64,000 bases of DNA from Pontixanthobacter aquaemixtae (GTDB lineage: Bacteria > Pseudomonadota > Alphaproteobacteria > Sphingomonadales > Sphingomonadaceae), in contig NZ_WTYX01000002.1 in the NCBI RefSeq assembly GCF_009827395.1, forward strand, positions 930,001 to 994,000, written 5' to 3'. Under the pieces are notes generated by a model. It did not search any database. It was not told the origin of the DNA and worked only from the letters and a program-made list of their open reading frames with translations. Made by a program: the position numbers and the translations under genes. Of this stretch, positions 41,316 through 49,905 are shown one piece after another. Position 1 is the stretch's first letter. Each line of letters opens with the position of its first letter.

Positions 41316-42890
41316 TCACTTTGCCAAATCCTCGATCATCAGCCCGGCGGTGGCCTTAGCACTGCCGACCACGCCGGGGATACCCGCGCCGGGATGGGTG
41401 CCTGCGCCGGTCAGGTAGAAATTGTCGATCACATCGTCGCGGTTGTGCCCGCGAAAGTATGCGCTTTGGTGTAAGACAGGTTCCAAGCTGAAAGCGCTCC
41501 CTAAATGCGCGTTGAGATCCTGATGGAAGTCCTTCGGCGCATAGTGGAATTTGGTCACGATCCGGTCGTGGATGTCAGGGATCAGGCGGCGACCAATCTC
41601 GTCGAGAATGCGTTTTTCAAGGATCGGGCCAATCTCGTCCCAATCGACTGCCAGCTTGCCCATATGGGCAACGGGCACCAGCGCGTAGAATGTGCTTTTG
41701 CCCTTGGGCGCCATGCTCGGGTCGGTGACGGTCGGATGGTGCAGATAGATACTGAAATCCTGCGGCAGAACGCCATTGTCGTAAATATCGTCGAGCAGCC
41801 CCTTATAGCGCGGGCCGAACAGGATCATGTGGTGCGGAATGCCCGGCCATGTGCCTTCCAGCCCGAAATGGACCACGAACAATCCTGGGCTGTAGCTTTT
41901 GCGCGCCAGTTTTCTGGCATGGTCTTTCCCGCGCTTGGTGCCTGACAGCAGGTCGCGATAGGAATGCATGATATCGGCATTGCTGGCGACGGCATCGAAA
42001 CGCTGTTTGAAGCCGCTTTGGGTCTCGACTTCGGTCGCGCGGTTGCCAATCGTGTGGACCTGCACCACCGGATCGCCGACTTTCATCGTTCCGCCCAGCC
42101 GTTCGAACAGGCGCACCATGCCCGCGATCAAGCGGTTGGTGCCGCCGCGCGTCCACCACACCCCGCCGTCTTTTTCCAGCTTGTGGATCAGCGCATAGAT
42201 CGCGCTGGTTTTCATCGGATTGCCGCCAACCAGCAATGTGTGGAAGCTCAACGCTTCGCGCAGCTTTTCCGATTTCACATATTTGGAGACAATCGAATAG
42301 ACGCTGCGCCATGCCTGATATTTTGCCAGGCTGGGCGCGGCCTTGATCATGCTTTTGAAATCAAGAAACGGCACGGTCCCCAGCCGGACATAGCCTTCCT
42401 GACACACGCCCGCCGAATATTCGAGGAAACGGTCATAACCGGCAATGTCGCCCGGCGCGACGCGTTCCATTTCCTTGCGGAAATGCGCGTCATCATTGGA
42501 ATAATCGAAATTGACCCCGTCGGGCCAGTTGAGCCGGTAGAAAGGCATGACTTTCATCAGCTCGACATCGTCTTTCATATTGTGGCCGGAAAGCGCCCAA
42601 AGCTCTTCCAGACAAGGCGGATCGGTGACAACGGTGGGGCCGCCATCGAAAGTGAAGCCGTCTTTCTCCCAATAATATGCCCGGCCGCCGGGCTTGTCGC
42701 GCCCTTCGATCACGGTGGTCTCGATGCCCGCCGATTGCAGCCGGATGGCCAGCGCCATTCCGCCAAAACCCGCGCCGATCACGCAGGCGGTCTTTGCCGC
42801 TTGCATGCCGCCGGACGCGTCCTCGCCCGATGGTTTGGTGCCGGGCGGCGTGCCCAATTCCATTTGCGGAGAGTCGACGGTGCCGTTCAT
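41316..42890 (-). CDS. crtI: phytoene desaturase
   Basis: A 524-residue CrtI-type carotenoid desaturase. FAD binding is at CVIGAGFGGMALAIRLQSAG with GRDKPGGRAYYWEKDGFTFDGGPTVV, and the C-terminal signature is GAGTHPGAGIPGVVGSAKA. It converts phytoene to lycopene at the membrane. A 28-residue polar N-terminal extension precedes the FAD fold. ATG 42890 overlaps crtY's stop as ATGA, so the two are co-translated. The DUF559 element follows 4 bases after its stop and separates it from crtB. Confidence 0.95.
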   Translation of the reverse strand: MNGTVDSPQMELGTPPGTKPSGEDASGGMQAAKTACVIGAGFGGMALAIRLQSAGIETTVIEGRDKPGGRAYYWEKDGFTFDGGPTVVTDPPCLEELWALSGHNMKDDVELMKVMPFYRLNWPDGVNFDYSNDDAHFRKEMERVAPGDIAGYDRFLEYSAGVCQEGYVRLGTVPFLDFKSMIKAAPSLAKYQAWRSVYSIVSKYVKSEKLREALSFHTLLVGGNPMKTSAIYALIHKLEKDGGVWWTRGGTNRLIAGMVRLFERLGGTMKVGDPVVQVHTIGNRATEVETQSGFKQRFDAVASNADIMHSYRDLLSGTKRGKDHARKLARKSYSPGLFVVHFGLEGTWPGIPHHMILFGPRYKGLLDDIYDNGVLPQDFSIYLHHPTVTDPSMAPKGKSTFYALVPVAHMGKLAVDWDEIGPILEKRILDEIGRRLIPDIHDRIVTKFHYAPKDFHQDLNAHLGSAFSLEPVLHQSAYFRGHNRDDVIDNFYLTGAGTHPGAGIPGVVGSAKATAGLMIEDLAK

Positions 42891-44131
42891 CCGATCTTCT
42901 CCTTCCCTGCGATTAGCGGAGCGCCCTTGCTACCCAGCGCGCCGATCGCCCTGATTATGGAAACAGGCGGCCTGCCGATCAAAATTCGTGCGCGGTCACC
43001 AAGGCGCGATGTACCCGCATAGAAGCGTTCGATCAATCGCGCCGGCAAGCGGTAAAACCGTTCAAAAATGACAAACCGCCGATCGGGCTTGGCCGCGCCG
43101 AACAGCATCGCGCCCAGGCGGCGGTAGAATTTGGTCTGTTTCCAATGGCGCCGCGCGCGGGTTTGGAACAAGGCGGAAAGCTGCTGCCCGGGCAGCAGCG
43201 CATCTTCGGCAATCGCCAGCGCGGTCTGCACGGCAAAGGGCACAGTATAGCTGGTCAGCGGGTGGGCGAATCCACCGCGCGCACCGGCAAGGGTGACGCC
43301 GTCGATCCTCTGGCTCGCTTGAAAGGCCGCAAAATTGCCGCCGGTTATAACCGGCAAAACGCCCGTTTCGCCGCCCAGAATCTCCCCGTCCCAGCCATGC
43401 CGTGCGCTGTATCGGTCGATCCGGCCTGACAGCGCACCGCGATCGAGCACCGGGCTGTCGGCATAATAGGTGTCTTCGATAAATAGATCATTCGCGCCCA
43501 GCGGCAATACATAGACAAACCGGTATGCGCCGCCGCCATTGCGCGGATCATCGGCGGGGGCGAGCTGCTCCACCGCGGCGTCCATGATGATCGGGCGGTC
43601 GATCCCGTGCGGTTTTGCGGTCCGTGTATGCCGGCCCATAAAGACCTGCCATCCGCCGGTCAGATGCTCGCTTGGTTCGGGTCCGCGGCAGTCAATCACC
43701 GTGCGCGCAGAAATCCGCGAACTATCCGCCAAAGTCACGCCATCGCTGTCGAGCGAGGCGACATTGCGATTGGTCAGCAGCGTGTCTGCGCCCAGTTCAC
43801 GGCGAAGCGCGGCGTCGAAATCCTGCGAAGTGAGGGAGAAATAGGTCGAGGGCAGTTTGCGTTCATAAGCGGGGAAACGCACCGAATAGCCCTGCCATTC
43901 GGACTTGCGGAAGGGGGCAAGCAATGCGTGCCCCGCCTCGTCCAGATCGCTGCCGAACCAGCTCCAACGGTGATTGCCGCCCAGCGTTTCGCCCGCCTCG
44001 ATCACCAAAACGCGCATTTCGGGGTGCCGCTTGCGCAAAGCCAGTGCAATCAACCCGCCGCTCAGCCCGCCGCCGACAATGGCGATTTCGGTTCTGGTGT
44101 CTGCAGTGGGTTGTTGCGCGCGCCCGTTCAT
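42887..44131 (-). CDS. crtY: lycopene beta-cyclase
   Basis: A 414-residue CrtY-type cyclase with IAIVGGGLSGGLIALAL, GGNHRWSWFGSDL, the FAD/active-site segment VLPLGANDLFIEDTYYAD and GGFAHPLTSYTVPFAVQTAL. It closes both ends of lycopene to beta-carotene rings. It is the first gene of the crtY-crtI unit, coupled by ATGA. A product of beta-carotene type and its hydroxylated derivatives is expected. No crtZ or crtW is in the window. Confidence 0.94.
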   Translation of the reverse strand: MNGRAQQPTADTRTEIAIVGGGLSGGLIALALRKRHPEMRVLVIEAGETLGGNHRWSWFGSDLDEAGHALLAPFRKSEWQGYSVRFPAYERKLPSTYFSLTSQDFDAALRRELGADTLLTNRNVASLDSDGVTLADSSRISARTVIDCRGPEPSEHLTGGWQVFMGRHTRTAKPHGIDRPIIMDAAVEQLAPADDPRNGGGAYRFVYVLPLGANDLFIEDTYYADSPVLDRGALSGRIDRYSARHGWDGEILGGETGVLPVITGGNFAAFQASQRIDGVTLAGARGGFAHPLTSYTVPFAVQTALAIAEDALLPGQQLSALFQTRARRHWKQTKFYRRLGAMLFGAAKPDRRFVIFERFYRLPARLIERFYAGTSRLGDRARILIGRPPVSIIRAIGALGSKGAPLIAGKEKIG

Positions 44132-44241
44132 TTCCTGTCTGCACTAGGGCGCAATTCCGGGCTGGGCAATGGCGTTTGCCCGGCGATACACCGCCATCAC
44201 AAAGCGATTTGTATGGCGAAGCATTTGTGGCACAAGCAGAT

Positions 44242-44856
44242 ATGGCTCAACCACTTCTCCCGCACCGCAAGGCGGTTATCGCAAGCATTGTAATTCTTGG
44301 CCTGACACTGGCGATCCTGCTGTGGATGGGCCGCCCGCCGATCTGCGAATGCGGCTATGTCAGCCTGTGGCATGGTGACATAAATTCCTCCGGCAACAGC
44401 CAGCATCTGGCGGACTGGTACACGCCCAGCCACATCATCCACGGGATGATTTTCTATGCGCTGGGGTGGTTCCTGTTCGTGAAACTGGGCCTTGGAGGGA
44501 GCACGAGGTCGGGCCTAGGGGAACAGTCTGCTGCGCGATGGAGCTTTACTCTGGCCGTAGCGCTGGAAGCTGCCTGGGAAATCGCCGAGAACACCCCGAT
44601 GGTGATCGATCGTTATCGCTCTGTAACGGTCAATTGGGGCTATTCGGGCGACAGCGTGATCAATTCGATGGCCGATCTGGGCTGGATGAGTCTGGGGTTC
44701 TTTCTCGCGCTCAAACTGCCGGTCCGCGTGACAGTGATATTGGCCATCCTGATGGAAGTGCTCGCAGCATTTGTGGTGCGCGACAATCTGACGCTGAATG
44801 TCATCATGCTGATTTATCCGGTGGATGCGATTGCCCAGTGGCAAGGGATGGGCTGA
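44242..44856 (+). CDS. DUF2585 (UPF0314) membrane protein
   Basis: A 204-residue protein with about five spans. It matches the alphaproteobacterial UPF0314/DUF2585 family through GRPPICECGYVSLWHGDINSSGNSQHLADWYTPSHIIHG, EAAWEIAENTP, YSGDSVINSMAD and the ending YPVDAIAQWQ. Function is unknown; conserved Cys, His, Glu and Asp residues near the membrane suggest a site. ATG 44242 was chosen; the longer open frame runs antisense through crtY. It is divergent from crtY. Confidence 0.85.
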   Translation: MAQPLLPHRKAVIASIVILGLTLAILLWMGRPPICECGYVSLWHGDINSSGNSQHLADWYTPSHIIHGMIFYALGWFLFVKLGLGGSTRSGLGEQSAARWSFTLAVALEAAWEIAENTPMVIDRYRSVTVNWGYSGDSVINSMADLGWMSLGFFLALKLPVRVTVILAILMEVLAAFVVRDNLTLNVIMLIYPVDAIAQWQGMG

Positions 44857-44918
44857 TCGCGCCTGAGCCGGAACGGATTGCCGCGTGCATCATTGTATGG
44901 GCAAACAGAGGTTTTAGA

Positions 44919-45812
44919 ATGACATTGAAATTTTCCGCATTGCTGGCGGCAAGCGCGCTTGCTGTCTGTGCATCGCCCGCGCTGGCACAAGACCCGTCCA
45001 ACGGCACCGCACCGCCCGTCGCGCCCGATGGCGCCGCGCCGGAAGGGCCGCCTGACTCGGTCTTTGACGACACCTGGATCAGCATCGGCTTCGGCGCGGC
45101 CTATAGCCCCAGCTATACCGGATCAGACGACTATGTCGTGTCACCGCTACCGGTGGTGCAAGGCAGCGTTGCGGGCGTGGATATCAGCCCGCGTCCCGCC
45201 GGCCTCGCGCTCGATTTCATTCCTGACACTGACGATGGACCCAATTTCGCTTTCGGCCCGGCCATCCGACTGCGCAATGACCGGGCGGACCAGATCGAAG
45301 ATCCGGTGGTGATACTGGCCGGCGAACTGGACCGCGCGGTCGAAATCGGGGCGGCAACGGGGATCAGCTTCCCCAAAGTTCTCAATCCCTATGACAGCCT
45401 GTCATTCAGCGCGGATGTCCGCTGGGATGTCGCCGGTGCGCATGATGGCATGGTGATCGAACCGAGCATTAGCTATTTCACCCCGATCAATCGCGGCACT
45501 GTAGTGTCGCTGTCGCTTGGTACCGAACTGATCGATGATGACTTTGCCGATTATTATTACTCGGTCGATGCGGCGCAAAGCGCGGCGAGCGGATTGCCGC
45601 AATTCACCGCCGATGGCGGATTTACAAAAGTCAGCTCCACATTGCTGGTTGGCGTCGATCTGGATGGCAATGCGCTCAATGGCGGGCTCGGGGCGGTGCT
45701 GATTGGCGGCTATTCGCGGCTGCTGGGCGATGCCAAGAACAACCCGTACACGAGCATTCGCGGCAGCGCCGACCAGTTCTTCGTTGGTGCCGGGTTGGGA
45801 TATACTTTCTAA
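44919..45812 (+). CDS. MipA/OmpV-family outer membrane protein
   Basis: A 297-residue outer-membrane beta barrel with signal peptide ending SPALAQ, a proline-rich linker, then WISIGFGAAYSPSYTGSDDY and VVQGSVAGVDISPRPAGLALDF, as in MipA/OmpV. The C-terminus GAGLGYTF ends in phenylalanine as barrel proteins do. Members are implicated in peptidoglycan scaffold or antibiotic response; the specific job here is unknown. It follows DUF2585 by 62 bases and ends at a good intrinsic terminator. Confidence 0.88.
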   Translation: MTLKFSALLAASALAVCASPALAQDPSNGTAPPVAPDGAAPEGPPDSVFDDTWISIGFGAAYSPSYTGSDDYVVSPLPVVQGSVAGVDISPRPAGLALDFIPDTDDGPNFAFGPAIRLRNDRADQIEDPVVILAGELDRAVEIGAATGISFPKVLNPYDSLSFSADVRWDVAGAHDGMVIEPSISYFTPINRGTVVSLSLGTELIDDDFADYYYSVDAAQSAASGLPQFTADGGFTKVSSTLLVGVDLDGNALNGGLGAVLIGGYSRLLGDAKNNPYTSIRGSADQFFVGAGLGYTF

Positions 45813-45842
45813 CCAAACCACCACCGGACAAGCCCCAAATGA

Positions 45843-45887
45843 AAAGGCCCGCCTCACCCAACAGGGAAGCGGGCCTTTCCTTTTTTT
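45843..45887 (+). terminator. Rho-independent terminator
   Basis: Ten-base arms AAAGGCCCGC (45843-45852) and GCGGGCCTTT (45869-45878) are followed by CC and seven T residues. It ends the MipA gene. The A-rich 5' side could also serve the convergent S9 peptidase gene. Confidence 0.9.
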
Positions 45888-45896
45888 GCCAAGCGA

Positions 45897-47951
45897 TTAT
45901 TCGGCGTCAGGCGAACCGCCGCCTTTGGCGCCGTCGGCCAGTTCAGGGCGCGATGGCGGAAGCGGTGCGTCGCGGTCGCCACTTTTCAGATAGGTATCAA
46001 ACCAGCGCATCATCCGCAGGTTGTAGTCATAGCGGGCAGCCGCGCGGCGGTTGCCGTGGCCTTCGCCCGGATAAAGCACGAAGCGCACCGGCGTGTCGGT
46101 GCGGACCTTGATATTGCGATAGAGTTCGTAGCTCTGGCTCGGTGCGACGCGGGGATCGTCCGCGCCATGCATGATCAGGATCGGCGTATCGGCTTTGTCG
46201 ACATGGTAGATCGGCGACACGTCGAGCATGCCCTGCCAGTTTTCCCATGGCCATTTGCGGCTGTGCACATTGTACATTTCCAGCGGAATATCGGTAGTGC
46301 CGAATTTGCTGATCTGGTTGGAAATGCCGACGAACATCACCGCTGCGGCATATTCTTCCGACAATGCAGTCGCGCCCCATGCAGAGGCATATCCGCCATA
46401 TGATCCGCCAGTGATCCCCACGCGATCAGGATCGGCAATGCCTTGCTCTACAAAGTGGCGTTTCGCATCAACGATATCGTTGAATTCCTTGCCCGCATAA
46501 TCGTTCTGGTGCTGCTTGGCGAAAGCCACGCCATAGCCGGTCGAGCCGCGATAATTGGGCAGGAACACGGCATAGCCTTGCCCCGCTGCGACCTGGCCGG
46601 GCTTGCTATAGGCGGTGAGCCAGCCATTGCTTTCATGCGCTTCCGGACCGCCATGGACATTCATGATCATCGGTGCACCACCGGCAGGCGTGCCGCCGAC
46701 AGGTTCGATCAGGATGCCTTCAACCTGCTGTCCGTCGCGCGCGGTATATGTCACCACGCTTTGCCGCCCGAAATCAATTTCCGACAGCCATGGATTATGC
46801 GTTGTCCAGCGATTGAACTGGCCATCTTCCAAAGCGAACAGCTCGCTGGGGTGCGTAGCCGAACTGGCGCGCACGAAAATCCGGTCGCCGCCCGCTTCGA
46901 TGCCGGTCACGGCAAGGCCGGTGGCTTCGATTTCGGAGGTTTGCTCGCCATCATTGTCGTAAAAACGGATGAAGCTGGACGCGCCCTTGTGGATCACCAC
47001 CGCCAGCGAAAACTGGCCGACAAATTCGGCGTCAACCGCTGCTTCTGCCGCGCCCGCATTGATCGGAATGATCGCGCCGGTGCGCACATCGATCACATTC
47101 AAGGTTGTGGCAGCGGGGTCGTTCACGTCGACCCCGGCAATAAGCGAAAGCGCGCGGCCATCGGGCGAAATTTCGAGATCGTCGATCTTGCCGGGTGTTT
47201 CGACCACGGTCAGCGCGCCGCTATCCAGATCGAGGATATTGACCCGCTTCTTGGTGTAGCTGTCATCGACATTCGGTGTCGGTGCGGTTTCGATAATCGC
47301 CTTGTTGCTTTCGGGAGCAACGCGGAAGCTGCTGACATAGCCGGGGACTTTGATCTCGGCGGGATTTGCATCCACCTCTGCGCCGTAGCGGGCGGAGAAG
47401 ATACGGTTCAGCCGCGCCTCTTCCTCATAAACAACCGCGTTAAAACCGGCTTTTTTCTGCTTGTCGCGCTGGTCGTCGCTCTCCGCGCCCACCAGCATAT
47501 AGATGGTCGTGCCATCGGGGCTCCATGTGTGCGAGCGGACGCTGGTGTCCTTGACCGCAGCCAGCTTGCGCTGCGCACCGCCATCAACCGGGATGCCCCA
47601 CACCGCGCGATCATCATCATCCTCATGTTCCCAGATGAAGCTGACCATGGTCCCGTCAGGCGAAAATGCGATGCCCGAAGGATCGACATCTTTGGGCAGG
47701 AAAGTCCGCGAAAAACCCGCGCTATAAGCGATGTTGAGCTCGCTCTCGGTTGTGCCATTGTCTTCGCCTTCGGTCACATCGGGAAGGCTGTTGGTGGTAT
47801 AGGCCACGCGGCTGCCATCGGGTGAAACGGCAATCGCGCCCACGCTTTCCAGCTTGGCAACATCTTCGGGAGTCATCGGGCGGGCGGTCGCGGTTGCGGC
47901 AATCGATGCCGAGCCTAGCAAAGTGGCTGCGAGCACAAGCTTGCGGGTCAT
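45897..47951 (-). CDS. S9 family serine peptidase (prolyl oligopeptidase-like), exported
   Basis: A 684-residue exported peptidase. It has a signal peptide (MTRKLVLAATLLGSASIAATATA), a beta-propeller made of WD-like repeats (ISPDGR, FSPDGT, WSPDGT) to about residue 420, then an alpha/beta hydrolase with GGSYGGYASAWG (serine), HGADDPRVA (aspartate) and EGHGNRR (histidine). It trims small peptides or acyl-amino acids in the periplasm. ATG 47951 is set by the signal peptide. It is divergent from an exported amidohydrolase gene across about 130 bases. Confidence 0.93.
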   Translation of the reverse strand: MTRKLVLAATLLGSASIAATATARPMTPEDVAKLESVGAIAVSPDGSRVAYTTNSLPDVTEGEDNGTTESELNIAYSAGFSRTFLPKDVDPSGIAFSPDGTMVSFIWEHEDDDDRAVWGIPVDGGAQRKLAAVKDTSVRSHTWSPDGTTIYMLVGAESDDQRDKQKKAGFNAVVYEEEARLNRIFSARYGAEVDANPAEIKVPGYVSSFRVAPESNKAIIETAPTPNVDDSYTKKRVNILDLDSGALTVVETPGKIDDLEISPDGRALSLIAGVDVNDPAATTLNVIDVRTGAIIPINAGAAEAAVDAEFVGQFSLAVVIHKGASSFIRFYDNDGEQTSEIEATGLAVTGIEAGGDRIFVRASSATHPSELFALEDGQFNRWTTHNPWLSEIDFGRQSVVTYTARDGQQVEGILIEPVGGTPAGGAPMIMNVHGGPEAHESNGWLTAYSKPGQVAAGQGYAVFLPNYRGSTGYGVAFAKQHQNDYAGKEFNDIVDAKRHFVEQGIADPDRVGITGGSYGGYASAWGATALSEEYAAAVMFVGISNQISKFGTTDIPLEMYNVHSRKWPWENWQGMLDVSPIYHVDKADTPILIMHGADDPRVAPSQSYELYRNIKVRTDTPVRFVLYPGEGHGNRRAAARYDYNLRMMRWFDTYLKSGDRDAPLPPSRPELADGAKGGGSPDAE

Positions 47952-48082
47952 TCTGGAATTTCCTCTCGTGACGAACTGATGGAGGCGGTAATACCGAGAA
48001 TAGTTACCAGTGCAACCGGTTGCCACTCTTGTATGCAGGCTCCGCGCAGGGCATCAGGTGCGGCAACAGGGAGAATAAGATA

Positions 48083-49354
48083 ATGCGTTTTCGTTCGATT
48101 ATTTATGCTTCGGTGCTGTTGGCCGCATCGCCTGCCTTGGCCGAAACCACCTATATCCATGCCGGTTCGGTGATCATCGATGCAGTAGGCAGCGCAAGCG
48201 GGCCTGCGACAATCGTCGTGACCGATGGCAAGATTGTGTCGATAGAGAATGGCCATGCAGAACCCGCCGGTGATGCCGGCGTGGTCAATCTGGCTGACAA
48301 GACCATTCTGCCCGGGCTGATCGATCTGCACACGCATCTATCGGGCGATCCCAGCGGGGAGTTCTGGCGCGCGGCCACCAACCCGCCCGAATGGTACACG
48401 CTGGTCGCGGCCAAGAATGCGCGGATTACCGCGCTGGCGGGCTTTACCACCGTGCGTGATCTGGGTTCGCGGACCGATCAGGTGACGCAATCCTTGCGGC
48501 GCGCGACAGCGACCGGCGTTCTGCCGGGGCCGCGCATTGTCACCTCGGCGCGGACCATCGCGATTGTCGGCGGGCATGGCGACACCAACGGTTTCCGCCG
48601 CGAAGTGAACGAAGCGCTGGGCACCAGCTTTGCCTGCACCGGCCCGGTCGAATGTTCGGAGAAAGTCCGGCAGGCATCGAAATATGGCGCGGACCTGATC
48701 AAGATCACCGCAACCGGCGGCGTGCTGAGCCAGCAGGGGCGCGGGCTGGAGGCGCATTTCAGCGATGCCGAGATGAAAGCGATTGTCGACACCGCCAATT
48801 CGCTGGGCCTCAAAGTCGCCGCCCATGCGCATGGCGCGCGCGGGATCGAGGCTGCGGCGCGGGCGGGCGTCCACACGATCGAGCATGGCACCTATATCGA
48901 CGAAAAGGCAGGCCGCGTGATGCGCGAAAACGGGACCATTCTGGTGCCGACCTTGATGGCGTTTCAGGGGATCAAGCAGAATCTCGGCAACGGGTTCTAC
49001 ACGCCGGTGGTCGAGGACAAGATCCGCGCGGTTGGCCCCTTTGCCGAAAGCATCGTCCAGCGCGCGCGCGAATATGGGGTGAAGATCGCTTTCGGGACCG
49101 ATGCCGGCGTCTTCCCGCACGGGCAAAATGCCGGCGAATTTGAACAGATGCGGCTGGGCGGAATGAGCAATCGCGAAGCGCTCGCCAGCGCCACCACCGT
49201 CGCTGCCGAAGTGATCGGACTGGAAAACGAAATCGGCCGCCTCGCGCCAGGCTATTCAGCCGATATCATCGCCGTCGATGGCAACCCGCTGACAGATGTG
49301 ACGGTGCTGGAAGATGTCGATTGGGTAATGGTACGCGGACGGGTTGTGGAGTGA
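48083..49354 (+). CDS. exported amidohydrolase (metal-dependent)
   Basis: A 423-residue amidohydrolase with a signal peptide ending SPALAE. Metal ligands are in LIDLHTHLSG, the carboxylated-lysine-type segment DLIKITATGGV, AAHAHGARGIE, TIEHGTYID and FGTDAGVFPHG. This is the imidazolonepropionase-like group that includes Xaa-Pro and Xaa-Arg/Lys dipeptidases of the same size. It probably cleaves dipeptides or cyclic amides in the periplasm, matching the S9 peptidase beside it. Its stop overlaps the next gene's GTG as GTGA. Confidence 0.9.
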   Translation: MRFRSIIYASVLLAASPALAETTYIHAGSVIIDAVGSASGPATIVVTDGKIVSIENGHAEPAGDAGVVNLADKTILPGLIDLHTHLSGDPSGEFWRAATNPPEWYTLVAAKNARITALAGFTTVRDLGSRTDQVTQSLRRATATGVLPGPRIVTSARTIAIVGGHGDTNGFRREVNEALGTSFACTGPVECSEKVRQASKYGADLIKITATGGVLSQQGRGLEAHFSDAEMKAIVDTANSLGLKVAAHAHGARGIEAAARAGVHTIEHGTYIDEKAGRVMRENGTILVPTLMAFQGIKQNLGNGFYTPVVEDKIRAVGPFAESIVQRAREYGVKIAFGTDAGVFPHGQNAGEFEQMRLGGMSNREALASATTVAAEVIGLENEIGRLAPGYSADIIAVDGNPLTDVTVLEDVDWVMVRGRVVE

Positions 49355-49875
49355 AAGATCGGTGGATCGAAGCGCTCTCGCTAAAGTCGGCGACCCGCGA
49401 AAAGATTCTCGAGCATCGCTTTATCGCAGAAATTACATCAGAGTTGTGGCGTCGCGGGCTTTTCGATTTTACTGTGTCGCACAGCGAGGTGGATGATAGC
49501 GGGTATGATCTCATCCTAGAGCTGGGTGATGTGATGCGGCATATTCAGCTCAAGGCCAAACATGACACTGGCCGAACGGCGCAATACAGCATTCAGACCG
49601 CGCTGACCCAGCGCCCATCGGGATGTGTCATTGTTATGATTCATGATCCGAAAGATCTGTCTCTGAAGGGATTTCGCTTTCTCGGCAATGCGCCGGGTAA
49701 ACCTCTGGGAGGACTCGGAGACAGGGTGGCGCGGCATACTAAAGGCAACAGCTTGGGCGAAAAAGGGCTTCGTCCGGCGCTTCGGGCAGTATCGCTCGGC
49801 AAGTTTGAGTTTGTCGAGAATATAGCGCAGCTCGCAGAGTTGCTGTTCGGCCCGGCGCTTACAAACCATAGTTGA
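49351..49875 (+). CDS. hypothetical protein with PD-(D/E)xK-like motif, GTG start
   Basis: A 174-residue soluble protein starting at GTG 49351, overlapping the amidohydrolase stop by GTGA. The N-terminal half shows FIAEITSELWRRG, then SGYDLILELGDVMRHIQLKAK, an E...D-x(13)-Q-x-K pattern as in nuclease folds of the DUF4365/Mrr kind. The rest (LTQRPSGCVIVMI, PLGGLGDRVARHTKGN) fits a beta core and a basic tail. It is cytosolic, unlike the exported enzymes around it, and lower in GC. I would call it a possible nuclease-fold protein of unknown role. Confidence 0.6.
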   Translation: MKDRWIEALSLKSATREKILEHRFIAEITSELWRRGLFDFTVSHSEVDDSGYDLILELGDVMRHIQLKAKHDTGRTAQYSIQTALTQRPSGCVIVMIHDPKDLSLKGFRFLGNAPGKPLGGLGDRVARHTKGNSLGEKGLRPALRAVSLGKFEFVENIAQLAELLFGPALTNHS

Positions 49876-49905
49876 CGTACAATAGAAAATTCAGGGGACC
49901 ACCAC

